Shown here piece by piece: positions 1-12,062 of a stretch of 64,000 nucleotides of DNA (positions are counted from its first letter, which is position 1; each line of letters starts with the position of its first letter). Where the stretch lies: assembly GCA_016785225.1 (NCBI GenBank), contig JAFBJZ010000772.1:372001-436000 (forward strand), in the 5' to 3' direction. The position numbers were made by a program, and so were the translations under genes. The notes under the pieces were generated by a model. The model was not told where the DNA came from, searched no databases, and saw only the letters and a list, made by a program, of their open reading frames with translations. The DNA is from Psettodes erumei (lineage: Eukaryota > Chordata > Actinopteri > Pleuronectiformes > Psettodidae).

Positions 1-3000
1 TGTACCAATGAAGTGTAAAAATGCGTAGACCCATTTAAAATTTGGAATCTTACTGTCTACACCCAGATACTCAGAGCAGCACCATTGTTCACCGCATGGC
101 GTATGCTGTTGGCTGCTGCCAGTGTGCTCATTGACCTATTTACCAAGTGAATAGTCTGCAGGTAACAATTACGGTTAAATGAGAACATGTTCCTAACAAC
201 TTCACTGCACAGATCTCATATCAAGTCTCTTTCTGTCCCCCACCCAACAGAGTCAACATGTTGATGCCACAGTCTACAACCCGGGTTTTCTCTGCATACA
301 GACATTGAGACATATTTTACTTTATGTGCTTTACAGTGAATGTGACACAAAAGCCCTGCTGTTTGTAGAGCACTTTTGTGTCAATGTGTGTCAAAGTTCT
401 CCAGTACATTGAAATATTTCAATTATTTGATATCCTCTTACAGATGAATCATTGTAAAAATCCACAGTGCTCTGACTGATCCATATTTTGCAGCACTGAA
501 ATAAGGATGTTCAAAATCAATTTGTATCCATTCAACCGCTGTCACTGATGCAAGCATGTCTTTCCTGTTCCTGCCATTTCCTCTCTGCTGATTCCTTCCT
601 GCTTGGTTCCCCACAGGTGAAACACAAGCATCAGGTGTCGCACTGAAAGTCGAGCTTGCTCCATGTTTTATTAATGACTGACATTTATGCCAATCAATTT
701 ACAGTGCTGTGGCAGCTTGCAATAAGAGCCACTTAGTAGGCAGATGGGCAGATCCTCAGGGCTCTCCAGAGTCAATGAGCAGCGATAAACATGGCTGCCT
801 GGCATATTATCAAAACAATACATGGCCCAGATCAATCAGACAATCTCGCCTCCATGATAACTGTGCTTCAAACACAATGAACAGTGACTTGACCCAAAAC
901 CAAAAAATCTAAACCTATATTTAATTTCAGTTTGATTAATTAGGAGAATAAAATCCTGTATCACAAGACTGAATAACTCCAACTACAGACACATAGATAT
1001 AAACATGTGTTAGCACAAGAGTGGCTCTTTCCTTTTTTTCGCCATTCTTCCATATCTTCTTCAGATATGGAAGTGTACTGCTGTGTCTACAAAGATTTGG
1101 CCATATGTCACCAGAACATATGGCACACTGACAAACCTCACAGCCTGATTTGCTACTGAATCATCCTCTCAACCTAGATAGCTATCTTAAAACGAACACA
1201 GGTTCACATCGTGCATTTGTACATTGAGAGCAGTAAAAGGCCAAAGAGAGTGTTGGCTTTTCAAAATATAGACGCTAATAGCATGCAGCTTTACCAAAGT
1301 CCAAGTCAAACACAAAGATCGATGCTGAGGAATTACACTTCAAGTACTCAAACCTATTATAAGTTTAAACTGAATTTTATACACACCCACAAGAGGAAAC
1401 AAATAGTGCAGTGGGAAGACATGGAAGGACCGAATATATTTTACCTGACAGAGACATGTTCCTCACTCACAAACTGTCTTAGTGAAGAAAGCCGTTTGAA
1501 GTCCTGGGATGATGAGTCTGATGTGGCATCTCTCCCTGTTCTACCCTGAAGCTGCTGATAGCAGATCAGATGGGTGGGCTATGTGTCATTTGCATCATTT
1601 GCTTGCCACCCTGCACCATGTCAATGAAGGGAAGTTTTGCATATGGGAGATTGAGCTGCTGCTGTTCCTCTACATGTTTATTCAGCATGGAGCAAGCTGC
1701 AGACCTATATCTATGTAGGTGCATGCTCCTGTTATGGGTGGTTCACAATATTGTCAGTTCCCCTGCCTGTCTGGTTCAGGACAACAGTCACGGCGCTGTC
1801 ATCCTGCAGTGAGAAGTTTGTGGCGACCATCTGTCTCACTAGATGAAAAGAGCCAATGGAACAGCACAGTCTCATTGCACATACAGTGGGAAATTTCACA
1901 GAGATCACAAGTGTGGGTGCATCCTGTGGATTTTTGGATGACTTATAGTCAGATAGCTTGGAGACATTTTGCGTCCCTGCTGTACCATCATCTGTCACTT
2001 GAGGCTAAATTTGGCACAGTGCAGCCATGCATGTCATACCTCGGTGCAGGTTTTTTACATGGGCCTACGATATGTTATACAATGTCCCTCTATGTTGGGA
2101 GAGGAGGAAGGAGGTGCCGGTAAGGACCAGTGAGCTAATGTCTGAGGCAAAGAGGGGAGAACCAAAGGTGAGAGAGAGGCAGAGTCCGCCTCTTTCCACT
2201 TTTTCAATGTGTCTTTTATTCACCTGCAAGACATGGGTATCCCCACCCTGTTCCAACCACACATTAAAAACAGACACACCCTGCAGTTGCAAGTAATGTA
2301 ACACAAGATGTTTCAGTCACACCAACACACCCTAACACAAGTATGCAGCAGCTAAAATAAAATGCCAAAGCAGGCTAACTGTATTACTGAGTTTAGCCAT
2401 TGTCGTAGCAGATCAGTGATGCAGACTGAGAGTATACATTTACACAGATACCTACAATAACACAAGCTCACCATTCGAGTCAAAACATGCAGACACATAA
2501 ATATACATCTGCACATGTGAGAATGTGTCTACAAAGTTCAGATTAAAGCGTGATACATGCATTTTAGGCCTGGAACAGAGCTGGAAACTCATGTTCCCTT
2601 TAGGACACCAGCCTCCCTCCCATGTCCCTCAATGTCTAATAGAGGTGTCAGCAGGCTGAGGGAGACAGGGCCCCTCAGCGGGACCTTGGCCCCCTCTTAT
2701 CACTGTATGTGTGTCTGGGGAGAGGAGAGACCGTCCAGCAAGGCCGTGGGGCCACAGCAACACACTGCAGAATGAGATTGCAGGATTTCCTGACAAAGTC
2801 ATTTGCATTGCAAATTTAATATTGTTGTGATTTTAGTCAGCTACAGTGCTGATCTTCAAAGTTGACTACTGACAGTTTAGAAAGCCATCAAAGGGTTAAG
2901 ATGGGGATTATGCACTATATTCCTTTCGAGATTTGTTTCTGCTGAAGTTGTAACATTTTTAAAGTGGTTTCACAAATGCAAATACATGGGATTAATTCAA

Positions 3001-3187
3001 GATACACAACAAAAAAATATTCCATGACAAATAAGGGTGTACAATCTCCTACCTTATAAACTGTAAGCAATAAACTGCCTGTGTTGACTCATGCTAAACA
3101 AATAAGGACATGTCAAGACAAAGGCCAAAAAACGGGCCAAACTAAAATGACAAAAACCCCTCTGCACCCTTTCATGCTGTCACTTAC
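1..3187. other. non-coding, probably intron of the minus-strand gene
   Basis: I see no exon here with a good reading frame and splice sites on either strand. The stretch lies downstream of the last visible minus-strand exon (ending at 3188), so it is most simply a large intron of that gene. It contains one short perfect hairpin (1047-1073), but no recognisable transposon. Further exons too short to recognise could be present. Confidence 0.4.
1047..1073. repeat. short perfect inverted repeat
   Basis: The arms cttccatatct (1047-1057) and agatatggaag (1063-1073) are exact reverse complements around a 5-nt loop. No function is evident. Confidence 0.6.
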
Positions 3188-3707
3188 CATAGAGGGCCTT
3201 GGCGCTGATTTTGCTGTCCGACCTGGCCACTCCACTGCAATGACAAGAGGAGACGGGTTTACGCTGTATGCCCTTCATCTTCTCCTCCTGCACCTCTGGG
3301 TGTCAGAGTCACAAACCCTCTGAATCTCCCACGCACGCAGAGATATACAGAGAAGAACAGCCTGACCAGTACTGGATGAGATTAGCCTGAGATTCTGACC
3401 ATATGGACGAGCCAGGGAGAGAGAGAGGGAGAGAGTGGAGGGGGGTGGGGGGCATGGAGGGAGGCTGGAGCCAGGAACCCAGGCAAAGCAAACAAATCTC
3501 AACAGAGCGACTCTGTGCCTGAGGTCCCTGACCTACACCACCTTCCCCATACTGAGTCAGTGATTCTCTTAGCAACCGTGTGTCAGTAACTGAGCATAAT
3601 GTCATTAACTATCTCAACTATCTCACAGAAAGGTAAATATGCTAACGGGGCAGGAATGTGTGCGACACTCACTTGGCTGGCCTCGACGGAGGTCCCTGGA
3701 CACTCAT
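3188..3707 (-). CDS. first two coding exons of an unrecognised minus-strand gene (partial)
   Basis: On the minus strand a T-rich tract ending in AG (3725-3724) precedes an exon running 3723 to 3673. Its ATG is at 3707-3705 and a gtgagt donor follows. The next acceptor (ttgcag) opens a second exon, 3234 to 3188, which ends in TATG followed by gtaagtg. Both introns keep the frame. The predicted protein begins MSVQGPPSRPANG and continues through a Ser/Lys-rich stretch containing SKISAKALY, giving 27 complete residues before the frame leaves the window through a phase-1 donor. The short basic, Ser/Pro-rich start resembles a disordered N-terminus of a cytoplasmic protein, but I do not recognise the family. 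A splice donor and GC-rich region at 7.5-7.8 kb fit an upstream non-coding first exon. The evidence is splice-site quality and phase only, so this is tentative. Confidence 0.5.
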
Positions 3708-6700
3708 GGTTTAAGGCATCCAACTAAAAAAAAGGAAACAGGGAGAATGAGCGTCAGAGAGTAGTAGTTTCCACCCAAACAAACATGCAATATTAAACCA
3801 AAAAGACTTTTAAATGCCTGCTGCATTTTCTTTCTCATTCCCCTTGGGTGACCTCTTATATAAAGACCAGGGTGTACGAAATAAAAAGCTTACAAGGTTG
3901 CAGATATAGTACACAAACTTGAGGTGAATTCTACTCAGCAGCCTGTTCTTCCACTGTGGAGAGCCAGGTGTTGAGCCTGTACTGCTGGTAGTTAGGGGAC
4001 TGATCTGTGACAATGGAAGACAGCAGGCTGATATGCTCTGTGTAATTAGATCCACTCTGTTGATGATTATATCTGCACAACTGCAATTATTTAATTTAGT
4101 TGGGTTTTAAGACCAGCCAGGCTAACTATTTAATAATTAGCAGGTTCCTCAAAGGAGACAAGTATATACTGTAAATCTGACAGATGAATGGAAGCAGGAA
4201 ATGAGAGAACAAAACTCTCCCACATCTTTCGCTCTGTTCACCTGGAGATGCTGACTTGTCTGTCAAGGCACGCACTGAAGAGGTTATGTAATATATACCA
4301 TGCCTACAGCACATACTGTAACTGAACACATACACAGTATCAGTATACTGAATTTTCTAACTGTGGCCTCTAATGAGCTGTTACACAATAGAGTGGGTCC
4401 CTTTTAAATCCTTCATGGATTTTATCATCGCTTTAAATAAAACCGCTGATTTCCTCAGTTGATGGCAAAAGTGAATTATATTAAACATTGGATATAATAG
4501 TTAACTGTTACCTTATGTGACCTTGAGACTCCAGGGAGCCACGTATCACTTTAAGCAACTTTGTATTATTAATTGGTGGCCAGAGGTTAGGATCCAGTGT
4601 CTCCAGCAAACATGTTAAGTGTTCGTCAGGAAGAATCCAATCTGTAACATACCGACCTTGCGTCACTTTTACAGCACAGCCATTTCCTTACCTCCTCTCT
4701 TAAGTTTAAATCTGCATTTGCATAATGAGCAGCTGTGCTACACGTGCACAAGGTAAATACAGTGACAGTTATAGGTTACAGTTGCGGTCATTCAAGCTTA
4801 TCTCACAGCAGATCATAAACATAATCGCACTCAACAGATAATCTCCTCAGCCTCTGAAAAGAAAAGAGCAATGCTAGCTTTCACAACATGGGCAACAAAT
4901 AATGTATGATGCATGACATGAAGTATGATTTTATTCAGATAGAGCTGTGTGTAGTTCCACACACCCCTGATCAAAGACTACTGTGACAAAATCTGAGGAT
5001 TGCAAATGATTAAAGAAGACTAGTCATATTTACTTTAGCAAGTCGAGCCTGCACAAAAGATAAGATTTCCCCTTTCTGTCTTTATCTCTCTGGTCATCTT
5101 CTCTCCGTACTATTGTTCCTGGCCCACTGCCAGGTTTCACGAGGGAGGTGAAGCCAGATAAGGGCAGACTGGGTGTCAACCACATGGCAAGAGGTCCTCT
5201 GTACACCTCTCCACCGCTCAGCCTGAGGATCTTATTGTTCAGTAATGACAACCCCTTATTCAGAGGTAGTTACAGATTATTAGAACAATAATAACATGCA
5301 AAATAAAGAAGCAGAGTGTGCAGGAAGCTTCATTTAGGCCCACTCATGAAAGCTGATAATCACTGATAAAAACATCTGTCTGTTTTGATTTTCATATTTA
5401 ATGGATAAAGTTATACAAGTACTGCTTTTAACAACAAATCATTTGGGCTTGCACAGTCCACCCATACACAGTCTGATATTTTAAGCTTGTGGTATCAATC
5501 ACGTGGCCTGTGTTGTTTTCTTGTTTTTCATCTCTTAAATCTTATTTTGGATTGAAACTTGACAAATGACAAAGAAAAAACACAAGAAGCCCCAAAAGGC
5601 CTGGCTGATAAATGGTGTATCAGGTTAATAATTATGCAGCCTTCAACTTTTTGGAAGTTCTAACCAGCGAGCACAGGATTCTGCAGTCAGTCATGTGCTG
5701 TTTTACATGATAAGTCAAGATCTAGTTAGCACATTATCACATGAAAGTGTCTCAACACATACTCAAAAAATAACAAATAAAACTAAGCATATGAGCCTCC
5801 TGTACACAGCAATATGACAGCAGATTTATACTGCTGTAGCTTGAATCTGAATTATCTAATGTCACAACATAACTCTGTTAGTACAAAGCAGCACCATGTG
5901 ATATTTTGAACCCAAACATACTGCATAACAACAGGTCTAACACAATGAATAAGGTGTCTAGCCTGCAACCATGGATGCAAAACATGTCCCATGACACACC
6001 TGAAGTTTCAACAAAGGACTTAAGAAAGCAGTGAGATGTACTGACAACATAAATCACTACTGAAAACATTAAAGGTGAAATAAACTCAATATTAACAGCA
6101 TGTGCTCACTAGAAGCCTCATGTATGAGTATTCATTTCTCTTTAGACAAGTTCAGCCTGATAGTGAGATAGAGTGCCAAGACCTACGCAATTCAAATGTT
6201 TCTAAGCCACAGAAGCTAAACAGCAACACTCTGTGATATTGCCATATTAAAAAGTACAGAATACTGAGAGTTTATTGAATGTGTCAGGAAACAAATATTA
6301 ATGCACACTGATATGAGCAACATGCACTTTGCCCCATGCTCCTGATTAAGCATTTTGTAATCAGATTTCATATATTTGGAGACACACAGGCATCTGGCTG
6401 AATCACATGACATTGTTATGATAGCTGAAGATGGTGTTACAGGTTTACTGTGGGTATACAAGTGCAGTGCGGAGACTGCATTCTCTAAATCACAACAGAG
6501 GGAATGAGCACAAAAAGCAGGTCAGATTTACCACAAATGAGCCCTGTTTGTGCACATTACATTCGCTTGACCCTCCTAACATGCTGAGAGCAACAATCTT
6601 ACGCCAGTACAAAACACGGCTAAAAGACTGTGACATAATCACCCGCAATTCTCAAATCAGTGTGTTTCTCCTGTGGTTGTTAATGTGTGAAGTGTGTCAT

Positions 6701-7107
6701 GAGGTTATTCCTAAACCTCTTGAAACCAGATGAAAGAACATCTCTCCTCTCACCATACAGCCAAACACTGTAATTAAGGTTGTTGTTGGCATCAGATGTA
6801 CATGTATGGTGGCAACACTGGTTTAGGAGACAGATACTCTCTCCAGATTTAAGGCTTAAAACTTGACTCTTTGATAAACTTTGTAGTTAGGGCTGGCTCA
6901 GATGAGCCCTGAACCAACTTAGATTTGCTTTAGGCCTCAACTGCTGGGGGAGCTCCCTTGATGCACTGCCCCTCCCCCCATCTCTCTTTCTCTATACATT
7001 TATATCACACAATTGTATGTCATTAACTTTGTGTTTTATCTCTCCTGTAGTATTTCTGATTCTGGAGTTGTAGGATCGAGATATCCATATCTGCAAGTAT
7101 TACTCAA

Positions 7108-7108
7108 C

Positions 7109-7139
<31 letters not shown>

Positions 7140-7180
7140 GTTATTTATATTAGTGTTAGTATTAGTATTAATCGCTATCA
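7108..7180. repeat. ATT/ATC-rich low-complexity tract
   Basis: Trinucleotide-like runs of att, atc and agt repeats. This is simple-sequence DNA within the presumed first intron of the minus-strand gene. Confidence 0.7.
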
Positions 7181-7506
7181 TTGCTTAACCATTACACCTA
7201 TCCTAGGTATCACTGTCATTATATCAGCCAGTCTGACGGTGTTTGAATACAACAGTATATAAACTTCTCTGTACACAATCACATACTTGACATGATAATT
7301 TTCAGAAATTGTAGTACATCATTACTATAAATAAATAAATGCCTACAATCAATCTCAACTTTTAAACTAACTTGAATGAGAAGTCATCAAACGGCTGAGA
7401 AGGAAAGTTGAACAGCAGCTGCTGAGGAAGCTCACAGAATACAGTGCGTTAAAGACTAAAGAAAGAAAGAGAAAGTCGTTCTCTTTTATCCCACACAGCA
7501 ACTCAC

Positions 7507-7830
7507 AGTGTTGTTTTCCAGACTGGATGCTCAAGCTGACAAACGTGGGTTTGAAACCTGAATCATCAGCCTTCCATCACAGTCTGCGACCGGTCGACAA
7601 ATAAACTCCGCAGGAAATGTATAAATTTCTGTTGCGAGGTACAACCGTTGCCGTCCAACACAGAGCGAGAGATGTTTGTTGCTGGTTGTCAGAAACAGTC
7701 GCTGAGGAGGAGACGCGGGAGCAGGTGAGCGATAGGTGAGTCCGCAGGTAACTCAATCTGAGAGGGGGAGGAGCTCCGCGGCTGAAGGTGGGCCCGTCGG
7801 TGCGCCTCGGGAACCATCAGTTCATAAAGC
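7507..7830 (-). promoter_or_regulatory. putative promoter and non-coding first exon of the minus-strand gene
   Basis: This is the most GC- and CpG-rich stretch of the first 11 kb, with gaggagacgcggg, gctccgcggctg and cggtgcgcctcggg at roughly 7700-7810. On the minus strand it ends in a consensus donor (aacact, then gtgagt; exon end at 7507). This is what a first non-coding exon spliced to the ATG exon at 3723-3673 would look like. The transcription start is not defined by the sequence. Confidence 0.45.
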
Positions 7831-10800
7831 AAGAATACAAACTTCAGCAGCCTGATTGAGAAAAAACAACGGCAAAAAGAGAAAACACTGCCAATTAATT
7901 ACCAAATCACCATCCTTTAGAAATTAAATTAGTAAGCATCTGCAATTTTAGAAATTACAGAGATTATGTTTATTATTTACAAATGCAGTCGCAAAGACAT
8001 AGACCTGAACACATTTTATGTCACAGCACTACAGTAGTGGCATAATTTCTAAACTAGTTGGCAAATTCAGTCTAAACTAGTTGGATTCAACAGGGTGAAT
8101 GAAAGAGGAGCAACAGTGTGGAACACTGCCCAGGTTTCAGTGTCACTGGCTGCTAAGAATGACCACTCTTTGTCCAGCTATCTGCTCTCACTGCACGGCA
8201 AATAATGCAGTTACAGTCCTTAGGGCATATTTATTATACTGTATAAACAAGCATTAGAACACTCATATTTTAGTAAAATTAAAAATGTATTATTAGGGGA
8301 ATTGATCATGGATAATCTGCAGAGAATGAAATGCAATTGTGTGTTCGGCTGTTGCATAAGTGCAGGCACTCTGACATGTGATTTGTCTTGAAACTGGTTA
8401 CTTTGGAAACCTTATCCTTGGGTTTGATCATTAACTTAAGCTGTCAGTGCTGAGAAATCGCCTATTTTAAAAATGTGGGGTAGGAAATGCCGAATTGTTA
8501 TCAATGCTGGAAAAACTGCTTCATCATTCTTTATCCCATAATGCATGAGTAAAGTGCTGAGGGTCAGTATTGATCCGACATCAAATGTGTACTGTTAAAG
8601 TACAGGCGCTAAACTATAACGTTAATTTCTTAACACAGTAGTTAGAATTAGTGCCATATTACAACATGATATATAGTGACATATAAATACCTATGAAAAA
8701 ATATACCTAAAACCTTCCAAAGACAATGGAAGCAATTCTTTGAGCTCTACAACCACTGTTGTCACTATTCAAAACTTTATCAGAAACAATCCTGCCCTCT
8801 ACTGGAGAAAAAGTAAACAAATACAAAACTTAAATAAATGTGGTATGTTTAATGAAAATTATCAGTTGTAACACAAATGTGGATTTTACATTTATTTTTA
8901 GTATTTTTATACAAAGGGTCGAAAGGGTCCTAAAATCAATCCTGCATACAAATGCAGTGTTAGGGCTTGTGAATCATTCATCCACATCTATTTATGAATG
9001 TATATCAGCCACCTGGAGACACAGTAAGAGACAGAGTAAGAGATTGTTCTTGGATCTGTCTTGGGAGGAAAATTGTGACGTAATGTGACGACATTAAGGT
9101 ATACAGTATCACTTGAATGAATGCCACTTATATCAATAATTCAAACAAGTCCTAAAGGGAACCAGGGACAACTTCATTCATGAACGGAGCGGAAGCAAAA
9201 AGAAAAGCTCAGTGCTGTCACTTTCAAAATGTACACAGGAGATGCTAATTACATTGATACATACTGTCAATCAAGATAAATGGAGCCTAAAATGTAGGCC
9301 AGTCTCTTCATGTGATGTGATGATGATGTCACCTATGTTTGACAATAGATACTGTTATTTACCATCCTGTCTATTTGTATTGTATTTTTATTTGTACTAA
9401 AGAGGCAGCATGTAACAAAAGTTTTATCATGGTTCAATATGTGACTCTGGTCTCTCAACGGAGAAGAGTTGGAGGAACTGCAGCCCATTCAAGCAAGAAC
9501 ATCAGACTGATGTCACAGAGCAGAGAATCAGCAAGAGAAGACAGTTTAGGTACGTTAATATTGATGTTTTGATTCTCATCGAAAACTGGTCACTATCGAA
9601 ATGTGTGTTTGAGAACTTATCACAACCACCTGAGGGTCTACAGAAGGAGGCTGATACTGGTTTGCAGCAACTTTAACTGAAATCCTTTAACTTTTGTTCT
9701 GACAACACACTTGACAAAACCTACTGTGAGTATGTTGGGGGAGAAATTTTATTTTTGCTACGTACCTGTTGGAGTCAAGTCATGGTCAAAACAACTTCAT
9801 ATGTGTATGTCGAAATTTTTTCCAGCTTTTTTGCCTGCCACCTAGAGGCCAGAACATGAGTCAATGCAGCTTTGAGTAATGGACAACAACTGGAGCACAG
9901 ATCTAATGGTAAGTGGCCATGACATGACCTTAGGTCTGTATGCTATAGCATACATTTGAGGGACTTTATATTATAATGTAATATATTATGTATATAATAC
10001 ACATTTATTCCTTGGGCTATACTTATCATAACTTAAAACTTAACTTATACCAAAGCTGATAACCTTAATCCTAAAATTTATTGATAACCCCCTTGGAAAC
10101 CTGCTCTTTGTCCACAAATGGGAAATGAGTCCCCATAGTTTGACTTTGTAAACATGGTTTATATTCACACAACTTGCACGAGTATGCCACACACTCATGC
10201 ATACACACTCATAGACATGTAGTGACAGAGCTATATGAGATAAGAAATACAGAATACCAAAATGAACTGCTTTAACATAGCCAGCTGTTTCATTGTCCCC
10301 TGCAGCCTCTATCTGTTTCTCTTTCTCGCTTGTCCTCTGGAACAATCTGCATAGTGTGGCTGTAAGAACGGAGGCGTTGTTTGGGTTGAATGGAGGAAAA
10401 GCTGAGGGGTAAAGGGGTGGAGTGGGAGATGCTCCAGCTGTGGGGGAACAAGACAACACAACAGCATCTCACATGTGGGTGAGGGGGGGGGGGGTGTCCT
10501 GGCTGTGGGGGCTGCACACAGTGGCATTGTTATAAGGGGTGGGGGGTGGGATGCAGCTGATAAGGTTGAGAGAAATGGATCATTCCCTCAAACCCTCCCC
10601 TTAGGAAGCCTTGACACAAAACACGCCTGTTGCTGTACAGTTGTTTAAGCTGGAGGAATTCAAAAGGTCCTCCGCATTAGTTTTTTAAATCAAACATTTC
10701 TGCTGTAGTTTCTGCAGCGTTTCATATCACAGATCAAGGAAAGAGAAAATATTTATTTTAAGGATAATGCATCGTGTCCTGTTAAAACTGAAACTCCTCT

Positions 10801-10849
10801 TGGCCTACTGCATGTTATTTTAATAAAGGTGTTTTCATAAACTTACATT
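7831..10849. other. intergenic, no gene seen
   Basis: This stretch lies between the divergent minus-strand promoter and myrf. Open frames here are short, show no splice support and resemble no family I know. A G-rich tract lies at 10483-10552. Confidence 0.5.
10483..10552 (+). other. G-rich tract with G-quadruplex potential
   Basis: It contains a run of 12 G at 10483-10494, followed by ggggg, gggg and gggggg runs on the plus strand to 10552. The run spacing is compatible with a G-quadruplex. Its position about 1.5 kb upstream of the myrf start codon is suggestive, but no function is shown. Confidence 0.5.
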
Positions 10850-11035
10850 CAAGTCAAGTCAGTTTTTATTAGTAAATCACAATCAAACATTTTCCCCAGA
10901 GAAGATCCCTATAGCCTATCTACAGACCCTCTGTCAAGATCAGAAAGAGAAAACTCTCTATATTGTACAAAAAACTTTTAAGAGAAAAAAGGGGAGAAAC
11001 CTGTGGAAGAACAATGGAGACAGGATCCCACATTC
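10850..11035 (+). mobile_element. degraded interspersed repeat common in percomorph fish
   Basis: It begins with caagtcaagtcagtttttatt and continues with the aaatcacaat, ccctctgtc, gagaaa, ggggagaaacctgtggaagaacaa and ggatccc landmarks. From memory these follow in the same order in a very abundant percomorph interspersed repeat. The copy is diverged and partly deleted. I cannot assign the family name without a repeat library. Confidence 0.6.
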
Positions 11036-11384
11036 CCTGACTGAAAGTCGAACAAAGTGTGTTTGAACCCAAATGTAACAGGCTGTTTCAGTTTTGTTTC
11101 AGAGCCGTATAATATTGTTCCTGATAAAAAAATAATTAATTAATTCATTCATTCATTCATAATTTCAAATTACTCGATTTATCTAATAATGCAAAACCAA
11201 TACAAATACAATACAAATTTATTGACGACACTGAACGAAAACGAACAGCAGCCACTTGAGAAGCTGCTAATATTTGGTATTTTGCTTGGAAAATAACAGA
11301 AATCGTATCAGAATCGTCAAACTGTTCATAAAATTTGTAGGTGATCGACTAAATCAATCAATTTAATCAGAGGGTAAAGACTGC

Positions 11385-12062
11385 TTGACTGGAAGAAGAA
11401 GATTAAGAAATGACACAATGCGTCCTAACAGAAACTTTTTTTTGCTCAGAACGGAGATGTTTGCAGCAGTCCGGCGCACATCCCTCACCTGCCTCAGCTC
11501 CTCTCCTCCGACTCTCTACATCCTGTCTGAGAGGGAGAGGCAAAGGAGGAAGAGAATCAACTTGAGAGCCTCTGGAACCAAGTTTAAACAACTTTATCGC
11601 ACCGTTTTCTTCTTTTTTTACTTCATATTTTGTCGTCGATTTTGACCGTTTTCCCTCTGGCTGACTGATGGTTTTTTTTGAGAGAAGAAGTCAAAGTTTA
11701 TTATGAAGCTTGAGGGAGCTGAAATGAAGGTACGCCTGAAGGGAAATGTTTTAACGTTGGTTTCCTTGGGATTTTCGTCGGCACCTTAATTAAAAAGAAA
11801 CGCACCTAAGACTGCAGTTTTGAAGTAATACAGCCCGTGCCGTCACTGGAGCCGTAAAGGACGTCAATCCGGTGCCAAGCTGCTCAGCAGGAGAAAGAAG
11901 TTGTTCAGGAGCGGTGGATTTATATAAGCTGAAACAAGAAAAGACACGACACGATTTAAATCTGGATTCCGTGATGTATATGTGAACGTTTCCCCGATCC
12001 GAATTGATTTCGTTCGGACAAGGGGGGGACGTTAATGGATTTTTTATGCGGGACCCGCTAGG
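11385..12062 (+). promoter_or_regulatory. myrf: probable myrf promoter and 5' leader
   Basis: This region immediately precedes the myrf ATG (12063). It has raised GC content around 11465-11570 and no recognised coding sequence. Several upstream ATGs occur, including two short uORFs abutting the start codon at 12035-12075. The transcription start cannot be fixed from sequence; no obvious TATA box was seen. Confidence 0.4.
12035..12061 (+). promoter_or_regulatory. uORF ending 1 nt before the myrf start
   Basis: ATG at 12035-12037 opens an eight-codon frame whose TAG (12059-12061) is separated from the main ATG (12063) by one base. A second upstream ATG at 12046 is out of frame and overlaps the main start, ending at TAG 12073-12075. 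This arrangement could modulate initiation at myrf. No expression evidence is available. Confidence 0.6.

Noticed and set aside
1211..1549. 112-aa open frame in the left intron
   Set aside because: No splice context, unbiased composition and no recognisable domain. Consistent with a chance frame.
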